This document shows positions 10,059-17,078 of a stretch of 64,000 nt of DNA, one piece after another; positions within the stretch are counted from its first letter, which is position 1; the number at the start of each line of letters is the position of its first letter. Under the pieces are notes generated by a model. It saw only the letters and a program-made list of their open reading frames with translations, was not told the origin of the DNA and searched no databases. The stretch covers positions 248,001-312,000 of the forward strand of contig NZ_SJSK01000001.1 in NCBI RefSeq assembly GCF_004331645.1, given 5' to 3'. Made by a program: the position numbers and the translations under genes. The DNA comes from Pedobacter frigiditerrae (lineage in GTDB: Bacteria > Bacteroidota > Bacteroidia > Sphingobacteriales > Sphingobacteriaceae).

Positions 10059-12503
10059 ATGAAAAATAAAATCACCATTTGGACATTGAGTATACTTACG
10101 ATCTTCTTGCTGAGTTTTAAAATTGATGAAACTCCACTTGAAAGGTTACTGAAACATCTTGCCAAAATAACTGCAAATTACCCACAAGAAAAGGCTCATT
10201 TGCACTTAGATAAACCCTATTATGCAATAGGTGAAGACATTTGGCTAAAGGCTTACTTGGTAACGGCAGAAAAGAACGAACCTTCATTGTTGAGTAATGT
10301 ATTGTATGTTGATTTAATCAACAGTCAAAATATGCTAATGAAAAAAGTTACACTTTCAGTAGAAAATGGGATGGCAGCTGGCAACATAAATTTAATAGAT
10401 TCACTAACCTCTGGCACCTACCGCATTCGCGCCTATACAAATTACATGCGCAACTATGCCGACGATTTTTATTTTGAAAAGTTTATAAAGATTGGAAATA
10501 TCTTAGACCCAATTACAGCCACAAAAATAAAGGAGAAAAAACTTGACTTAAGCATCAAATTCTTCCCAGAAGGAGGAAACTTAGTTGCAGGTATTAGAAA
10601 CAAAGTAGGTGTAAAGGCGGTAACTTCTGATGGTTTGGGGGCTAATCTTTCTGGGTACGTTTTAAACAGAAACAAAGAAAAAATTGCAGAATTTACTACA
10701 GAAAATATGGGTATGGGGGTTTTTGCATTAATGCCAATAGCTAAAGAGAACTATACTGCTTATGTATTAATGACTGATGGAAATTTGAAATCATTTAACT
10801 TTCCAGAAATTGCAGAAAGTGGTTACGGTTTAGCAATTAACACAGTTGATGAAAATATCAATGTAAAGATTTCATGCAGCCCAGATTTGGTAAATGGAAA
10901 AGAAATGTTTGTTGTTGCACAATCTAATGGCGTAATGTATGCTTCTTTTACCAGCAAAATAGATAATGCAGTATTTACTGCTAATATCCCCAAAAAGAGT
11001 TTCCCTACTGGTATAGTTCAGTTTACCTTATTCAATGCAGAAAGCAAGCCTGTTTCAGAACGTTTAATTTTTGTAAACAACAATGATGCTTTAAAAATTG
11101 AAGTTAAAAATTATACTAGCGCTATTACCACTAAAAAGAAAATGGATCTAAGTTTGTTTGTAACTGATGCAAATAATAACTCTATCGATGGTAATTTTTC
11201 AGTATCAGTAACCGATGCAGAAAAAGTACTGGTTAATGAAGATGAAGAAATTACCATCATGTCAAACCTTTTATTAACTGCAGACCTAAAAGGATTTATA
11301 GAAAAACCCAATTATTATTTCAATCTAGCAAATCAAAATAGAGATAAGCAACTCGATAATTTATTGTTAACCCAAGGTTGGAGAAGATTCAATTGGAATG
11401 ATGTAAACAACCAAAAAGAGCCCGAAATGACCTTTAGACCAGAAAAATCGTTAGAAATAGCTGGCAAGATTACTTCTTGGGGTAACAGGCCTTTGTCAAA
11501 TGCCAAGGTAATCATGTTTTCTAACAGTTCATCTTATAGATTCAACTTAGACACCTTATCTGATATCAAAGGTAATTTTGTTTTTGACAAGTTAGCTATA
11601 CCAGATACGGCTACATTTATCTTACACAGCAAATCAAGCAAAAACAACCCGAAGATAAATATCATTGTTAACGATAGGGCTCCAATAATTGATCATCAAT
11701 ACATTGGTAATTCCATCAATATGTTGCCTTATTTACAAAGCACCAAAGAAATGTTTTTTGAACTAAATAAATTTAATAAGCTAGATAAAGGCATTTTATT
11801 AAAGCCTGTTATTATTACTGGTAAAAGAGCGCTAAAACCATTACTTAATGTGCCTAACTCTGCAAATAGAAGTGCTGCCGCAGACTATGTAATTAAAGGT
11901 GATAAGTTAAAATATGAAACAAATATATATTCAGTTTTTACTAGGGTGCCTGGTGTAATGGTGGTAAACAATATGATTAAACAAGCTGCGGTTAGAAGAT
12001 CATCAATGTCTATAACTAGTCAGCCACCTATGTTATTAATTATCGATGGCGTTCAAATTAATCAAAGAGATTTTCCTGGCATATTACAGGCAATGAATCC
12101 CCAAGATATAGCTGGGATAGAAGTTTTAACCTCTTTGTTTAATTTATCCGTCTACGGATCTGATGGCGCTTGGGGTATTGTTTATATTACTACGAAAACA
12201 GGAGGTGGACCTGTAACCAATGTTCAAACAAATTTGGTTAAAATTAGCAGTCGTGGCTTTACTGCTACTAAAGAGTTTTATTCCCCTGATTATGATGACC
12301 CAAAAACCAATCAGGAAATGCTAGACTTGCGTAGCACCATTTATTGGAAACCAAACTTAAACACAGATGAAAATGGTAAAGCAACTTTCAATTTCTTTAA
12401 TGCAAGTACACGAGGCACTTATAGAGTTACTGTAGAAGGGATGGATACTTATGGGAATATTGGCAGAAAAGTATATACTTACCAAGTAAAACAAAACTTA
12501 TGA
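10059..12503 (+). CDS. MG-domain / barrel-less TonB-plug protein, copy 5 (short form)
   Basis: This 814-residue short form has a signal peptide, IDETPLERLLKHL, DIWLKAY (~61), FFPEGG (~168), LDNLLLTQGWR (~431), a CnaB-like domain (~455-530), a plug-like segment (~611-714, IIDGVQINQ and IVYITTKTG) and STIYWKPNLNTD (~756). Its N-terminal region is very close to the adjacent 68-codon remnant, so the two probably arose from one duplication. Its stop overlaps the start of the enoyl-CoA isomerase-like gene by four bases (ATGA). A metabolic enzyme is thus translationally coupled to this envelope family, an unexpected neighbour. Confidence 0.83.
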   Translation: MKNKITIWTLSILTIFLLSFKIDETPLERLLKHLAKITANYPQEKAHLHLDKPYYAIGEDIWLKAYLVTAEKNEPSLLSNVLYVDLINSQNMLMKKVTLSVENGMAAGNINLIDSLTSGTYRIRAYTNYMRNYADDFYFEKFIKIGNILDPITATKIKEKKLDLSIKFFPEGGNLVAGIRNKVGVKAVTSDGLGANLSGYVLNRNKEKIAEFTTENMGMGVFALMPIAKENYTAYVLMTDGNLKSFNFPEIAESGYGLAINTVDENINVKISCSPDLVNGKEMFVVAQSNGVMYASFTSKIDNAVFTANIPKKSFPTGIVQFTLFNAESKPVSERLIFVNNNDALKIEVKNYTSAITTKKKMDLSLFVTDANNNSIDGNFSVSVTDAEKVLVNEDEEITIMSNLLLTADLKGFIEKPNYYFNLANQNRDKQLDNLLLTQGWRRFNWNDVNNQKEPEMTFRPEKSLEIAGKITSWGNRPLSNAKVIMFSNSSSYRFNLDTLSDIKGNFVFDKLAIPDTATFILHSKSSKNNPKINIIVNDRAPIIDHQYIGNSINMLPYLQSTKEMFFELNKFNKLDKGILLKPVIITGKRALKPLLNVPNSANRSAAADYVIKGDKLKYETNIYSVFTRVPGVMVVNNMIKQAAVRRSSMSITSQPPMLLIIDGVQINQRDFPGILQAMNPQDIAGIEVLTSLFNLSVYGSDGAWGIVYITTKTGGGPVTNVQTNLVKISSRGFTATKEFYSPDYDDPKTNQEMLDLRSTIYWKPNLNTDENGKATFNFFNASTRGTYRVTVEGMDTYGNIGRKVYTYQVKQNL

Positions 12504-13264
12504 AAACAATAGAAGTAACTGTCAAAGATCGATTGGCAATCATCACATTAAATCGAGGTAAATCAAATTCTTTAAACCATGAAATGGTTACCGAATTAAC
12601 CGATATATTGCAAAGCATAGAAACTGACGCAAATATTGGGGGGGTAATGATAACTGGAAAAGAACATTTTTTTTCTGCAGGATTAGATCTAATAGAATTA
12701 TACAACTACAATGAGGAGGAGGCCAAAAGTTTCTGGTATTTATTTCTCAATTTTGTGTCCAAAATAACTGCTTTTAAAAAGCCTTTAGTTGCCGCGATAA
12801 ATGGCCATAGTCCTGCTGGCGGTTGTGTAATTGCACTTGCTTGCGATGCACGTGTGATGGCAGAAGGTAAATATATCATCGGTTTAAATGAAGTACCTGT
12901 GGGAATAATTGTTCCAAACAGCATTTTTAATCTTTATTCATTTTGGCTTGGAAAAGCAAATGCCACAAGAAGTTTATTAGAAGGGAAATTATTCAATCCT
13001 GAAGAGGCACTAGCTATAGGTTTAATTGACGAAATTGTTAAGCCTGAAAGTATTTTAACTACTGCAGAAAGAAAAGCCAGAAAATATATGGCGTTTGAAG
13101 GAAACACTTGGTCGAAAAGTAAAATTAATATCAGAAAAGACCTAATTAACTCTACAAGTTCCGATCAAACTGCAGATTTAGAAATTATGCTCAAACAATG
13201 GTGGTCTCCAAGCACAAGAGCCATTTTAAAAACAATTATTGATAGTCTACAAAGAAAAGCTTAA
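12500..13264 (+). CDS. Enoyl-CoA hydratase/isomerase family, likely delta3,delta2-enoyl-CoA isomerase
   Basis: This 254-residue crotonase-fold enzyme should be cytoplasmic. FSAGLD and NGHSPAGGC form the oxyanion-hole region, and GLNEVPVG supplies a glutamate (E131). The stretch NGHSPAGGCVIAL...IGLNE resembles mitochondrial ECI1/DCI as I remember it (NGACPAGGC, IGLNE) more than classical hydratases, which carry a second catalytic glutamate at the alpha3 position. I therefore favour isomerisation of 3-enoyl-CoA to trans-2-enoyl-CoA over hydration, but only the family is certain. It overlaps the upstream array gene by four bases and is followed by a weak hairpin terminator. The next gene, DECR-like, completes an auxiliary pair for unsaturated acyl chains. 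Confidence 0.85.
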   Translation: MKTIEVTVKDRLAIITLNRGKSNSLNHEMVTELTDILQSIETDANIGGVMITGKEHFFSAGLDLIELYNYNEEEAKSFWYLFLNFVSKITAFKKPLVAAINGHSPAGGCVIALACDARVMAEGKYIIGLNEVPVGIIVPNSIFNLYSFWLGKANATRSLLEGKLFNPEEALAIGLIDEIVKPESILTTAERKARKYMAFEGNTWSKSKINIRKDLINSTSSDQTADLEIMLKQWWSPSTRAILKTIIDSLQRKA

Positions 13265-13286
13265 TAGCTTTCAATTGGCTATTTTT
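13263..13286 (+). terminator. Weak intrinsic terminator after the isomerase gene
   Basis: AATAGC and GCTATT form a six-pair stem around a 9-base loop and are followed by a short T run. The stem is AU-rich, so it probably attenuates rather than stops transcription into the SDR gene. Confidence 0.4.
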
Positions 13287-13331
13287 AGTTCTTATCAACC
13301 TATCTAATTACTTTATACTAATACTAATTAA

Positions 13332-14207
13332 ATGTTTAATCAACCAATGTTAAGAGATGATGCCTTAAAAGGTAAAACTATAGTTGTTACTGGTGGCGGA
13401 ACTGGGCTTGGAAAAGCAATGGGCACCTACTTTTTAAAGCTTGGCGCTAATCTGGTGATTACTAGCCGAAAACTAGAAGTCTTGCAGAAAACTGCCGATG
13501 AAATGGCGGCTGAAACTGGCGGAAAGGTTTTAGCAGTACAATGTGATGTAAGAGATAACGAACAAGTAGAAAATCTCTTGATTAAAACGCTAGAAAAATT
13601 TGGCAAAGTTGATGGTTTATTAAATAACGCAGCTGGCAATTTCATTTCTCCAACTGAACGTTTATCTGCCAATGCTTTTTCTACCATTATAGATATTGTG
13701 TTAAAAGGAACCGTTAATTGCACCTTGGCTTTTGGCAAACATTGGATAAAAGCTAAACAACCCGCAACTGTACTAAATATTGTTACAACTTATGCTTTTA
13801 CGGGTTCTGCTTATGTAGTGCCATCTGCTTGTGCAAAAGGTGGGGTTTTGGCATTAACAAGATCTTTAGCTGTAGAATGGGGTAAATACGGCATTAGAAC
13901 AAATGCAATTGCACCAGGCCCCTTTCCTACTAAAGGTGCATGGGATAGATTACTACCTGGAGACTTAGCTGAGAAATTTGACTTCAAAAACCGCGTTCCG
14001 CTAAATCGAGTTGGTGATAATCAAGAACTTGCAAACTTAGCCGCATTTTTAATTAGTGATTTTTCTAGTTATATTAACGGGGAAATTATCACAATTGATG
14101 GTGGTGAATGGCTACAAGGTGCTGGGCAAATGAACGGATTAGAAGCCATACCAACCGAAATGTGGGATATGCTAGAACAAATGACAAGATCTGCTAAAGG
14201 AAGTTAG
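13332..14207 (+). CDS. SDR oxidoreductase, 2,4-dienoyl-CoA reductase-like
   Basis: This 291-residue Rossmann enzyme has TGGGTGLG (~20-27) for the NADP(H) phosphate loop, CDVRD for the adenine pocket and NNAAGNF (~100). The usual YxxxK is replaced by the DECR-type arrangement: a tyrosine (Y154, in TTYAF) eleven residues before SxxxK (S165, K169), then APGPF. In mammalian DECR1 this set (Tyr, Ser, Lys, Asn) reduces 2,4-dienoyl-CoA. The likely role is reduction of dienoyl-CoA during oxidation of unsaturated fatty acids, working with the isomerase-like enzyme upstream. A gap of 67 bases and a weak hairpin separate them. The next array gene begins 13 bases after its stop. Confidence 0.85.
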   Translation: MFNQPMLRDDALKGKTIVVTGGGTGLGKAMGTYFLKLGANLVITSRKLEVLQKTADEMAAETGGKVLAVQCDVRDNEQVENLLIKTLEKFGKVDGLLNNAAGNFISPTERLSANAFSTIIDIVLKGTVNCTLAFGKHWIKAKQPATVLNIVTTYAFTGSAYVVPSACAKGGVLALTRSLAVEWGKYGIRTNAIAPGPFPTKGAWDRLLPGDLAEKFDFKNRVPLNRVGDNQELANLAAFLISDFSSYINGEIITIDGGEWLQGAGQMNGLEAIPTEMWDMLEQMTRSAKGS

Positions 14208-14220
14208 CTAATCATCCGCT

Positions 14221-17061
14221 ATGAAGAAACTTAGATTGACGCTCTTATTTTTAACTATCATAGCGCCTTGTTTACTATTTGCACAACAAGCTAACCCTCT
14301 AATCAATAAAATTGAGGCCTATCGCAGGGTTTTCCCTACAGAAAAAATTTATTTATCCTTTGATAAGCCTTACTACAACGTTGGCGATACACTCTGGTTC
14401 AAGAGCTTTTTGCTCAACGGAGACCACCAGCTAAACAACTTTACCGATAAAATTTATGTAGAGCTATTTAATGATAGCCTCGCCCTTGTAGAAAACAGGG
14501 TTATTGCCTTAAATAACGGCTTGGGCTACGGGGATTTTGGTTTGGGTAACAACCTGAAAGAAGGTACCTATACTATCAGGGCTTACAGCAACTGGCAACA
14601 GAACTTTGGGAGTGAGTATTTTTTCGAGAAAAGTTTTTATGTGGGCAGGGCCGATGAAAAAACCTGGCTATTGGATTCCTATCAAAAGCTCAATGCATCA
14701 AGCGATAAGAAAACACTGGATCTAAAAATAAGAATAACCAACATTAAAAATGAGGCTGCCGGGCTTAAAGATGTAGAGGTTTACCTGATGAATGATAAAA
14801 AAAGGTTGATGCGAGCCGATTTACAGACCAATATAAACGGAACTATAGAAACTCAAATCCCTTTGGGAGAAAACAAGCTAACCGGCAATTATAGCTTCCT
14901 CATCATCGATAAAAAAGAAAAATCAAGGCAATTAGCCCTACCCATCATCCTGCAAGATGCAGGCCAATTAGATTTGCAATTTATGCCAGAGGGCGGAAAT
15001 ATGGTAAACGGCATATTTGCAAGAGTAGCCTTTAAAGCCATTGGCGCTGATGGCTTGGGCAAGGATATCAAGGGCAAGATTGTAAATCAGAATAATGAGG
15101 AACTGGTAGAATTTGCCTCAATCCATAAAGGGATGGGCAGTTTTTATCTTCTGCCTCAAAAAGGGATAAGTTATTTTGCAATTTACAAGCTTGGAGGCAA
15201 GGAAATCAGGCAACAGGTACCGCTGGCAAAAGATGATGGGGTAAGTTTAAGGATTGATCATTTATCTAAAAAAGATTCACTTTATGTTTACCTGAAGGCT
15301 AGTGAGGGCCATCGGTTAGATAATTATTTGTTAGTTGCGCAGTCTGCCAATGAGATTATAATAAGTGCCGCCATCAATCTGAAAAATGGGTTCAGCACCT
15401 TAAAGCTTCCTAAAAAAGATTTTCCAGACGGCATAATACATTTCACCGTTTTCTCTCCAGTACAAAACCCCATTATCGAACGTCAGGTTTTTGTTAACCA
15501 TGATCAATATATCAGCCTTGCTGTAAAAGCTAACCAAAATAGCTATGGGGCAAGAGATAGCGTTGCCCTAGAATTAGTAGCAACAAAAGAAGATAGAACT
15601 CCTTTAAGTGGTAGTTTTTCTATCTCCGTAACAGACGACAGCCAGGTTAAGCAACAGGATGATGAAAACATAGTCAGTTATTTCCTGCTAAAAAGCAATG
15701 TAAAGGGAAATATTGAAGATGCGGCCTGGTATTTTAAAGACACTGAACCTGCAACACTTTTGGCCCTTGACCATTTATTGTTAACACAGGCTTGGATAGG
15801 CTATAATTGGGATGAGCTAACAAAACAAGATTTAGCACCAAAATACAGGGCAGAAAAAGGTAATAACATAACAGGGCAATTAACAAATCTGTTGAACAAG
15901 CCGGTGCCAAACATAAACCTTACGCTTATGTCTATGGGCAAGAATATTTTTGTTACCGATACCATTAGCAATCAAGAGGGCAAGTTTCTTTTTAAAAATC
16001 TTCCACTATTGGATAGCGCAGCCTATACCATCAAGATTAAGAATGCAAAAGGTAAGACCTCGTTGGCAAGAATAGCGGTTGATGAATTTAAAAGTGCTCC
16101 AGATATCACCTCGAATAATTCAGTTAAACCTTGGTTTGTAAATCCCGATAGTACTTTATTAAAGTATTATACAAACAAACAATTAGCAAAAAAACCGATA
16201 GATATTTCAGCACTTAAGCCTGAAGGTAATTTGCTTAAAGAAGTTGAGATAAAAGGGCAGGCAAAGCGAGAGATTTTTATGCAGAAAAGTGCTTGGGATG
16301 CCAACTTGAAGTATAAAATAGACGAAGAAGAACTAAAAAAGAACCTAAGGAAAAGCCTATTGGATCTATTAAAAGAGAAGATTTCAGGTTTTACCATTGG
16401 CAGTTTTTATGCTGATGGGGCTTTTGGCATAAAAGATCATATAGTAGAAGGTGTAAAATATCCACCACCTTCTAGACCACGCAGGCACGAATTTAGTAAC
16501 TTTATGATTGGTGGGTATTTAATTTCTCACGTAATAATTGATGGCACCAATACACATCTAGTTTCGACAGGAACAGACGACCAAATAGATAATGTTCCTT
16601 ATCAATCTAATCAATACCAAGTTAGTAGAACGGCCCTTTTTCCAGAAGTTTTCGTTATAAATATTATGATTTTTAATGCGCTCGGAGCAGAAGATATCAA
16701 AAACATTAATGTTTACAGAGGCATTAGTAATTATTATTTAGACATAACCACAAGAAGTGGCAAAGGACCTTGGATTACTAATACGAAAGGAGTGTATGTT
16801 TACAGACCAAAACCCCTGTATCTGCCTAAAGAATTTTATAGCCCAAAATATACACCCCAAAGTTTAACACCCGATTACCGGTCTACAATTTTTTGGGACG
16901 CTAATGTGGTTACAGATGAAAATGGAAAGGCAAGAATATCATTTTATACGGCAGATAAGCCTAGCACTTACACAGTAAAAATTGAGGGAACTGATTTAAT
17001 GGGAAGATTTGGCTATCAAAAAAGCATTATCAAAATTGTAAATAAAACAGAATCGAAGTAA
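14221..17061 (+). CDS. MG-domain / barrel-less TonB-plug protein, copy 6 (long form)
   Basis: This 946-residue long form is of a different subtype. It has a signal peptide ending LLFAQQ, then YLSFDKPYYNVGDTLWFKSF. A clear MG2-like domain lies at ~160-245, MPEGG at ~254, LDHLLLTQAW at ~517 and a CnaB-like domain at ~545-620. The plug-like segment is divergent (~690-850): VIIDG and LDITTRSGKGPW remain, with extra insertions. The C-terminal STIFWDANVVTD lies at ~886. The first half reads less AT-rich than the neighbouring copies. It pairs with copy 7, and the two share a block of 58 residues with only two differences (~162-220). Confidence 0.82.
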   Translation: MKKLRLTLLFLTIIAPCLLFAQQANPLINKIEAYRRVFPTEKIYLSFDKPYYNVGDTLWFKSFLLNGDHQLNNFTDKIYVELFNDSLALVENRVIALNNGLGYGDFGLGNNLKEGTYTIRAYSNWQQNFGSEYFFEKSFYVGRADEKTWLLDSYQKLNASSDKKTLDLKIRITNIKNEAAGLKDVEVYLMNDKKRLMRADLQTNINGTIETQIPLGENKLTGNYSFLIIDKKEKSRQLALPIILQDAGQLDLQFMPEGGNMVNGIFARVAFKAIGADGLGKDIKGKIVNQNNEELVEFASIHKGMGSFYLLPQKGISYFAIYKLGGKEIRQQVPLAKDDGVSLRIDHLSKKDSLYVYLKASEGHRLDNYLLVAQSANEIIISAAINLKNGFSTLKLPKKDFPDGIIHFTVFSPVQNPIIERQVFVNHDQYISLAVKANQNSYGARDSVALELVATKEDRTPLSGSFSISVTDDSQVKQQDDENIVSYFLLKSNVKGNIEDAAWYFKDTEPATLLALDHLLLTQAWIGYNWDELTKQDLAPKYRAEKGNNITGQLTNLLNKPVPNINLTLMSMGKNIFVTDTISNQEGKFLFKNLPLLDSAAYTIKIKNAKGKTSLARIAVDEFKSAPDITSNNSVKPWFVNPDSTLLKYYTNKQLAKKPIDISALKPEGNLLKEVEIKGQAKREIFMQKSAWDANLKYKIDEEELKKNLRKSLLDLLKEKISGFTIGSFYADGAFGIKDHIVEGVKYPPPSRPRRHEFSNFMIGGYLISHVIIDGTNTHLVSTGTDDQIDNVPYQSNQYQVSRTALFPEVFVINIMIFNALGAEDIKNINVYRGISNYYLDITTRSGKGPWITNTKGVYVYRPKPLYLPKEFYSPKYTPQSLTPDYRSTIFWDANVVTDENGKARISFYTADKPSTYTVKIEGTDLMGRFGYQKSIIKIVNKTESK

Positions 17062-17078
17062 AATATTAAACTGCTCCT

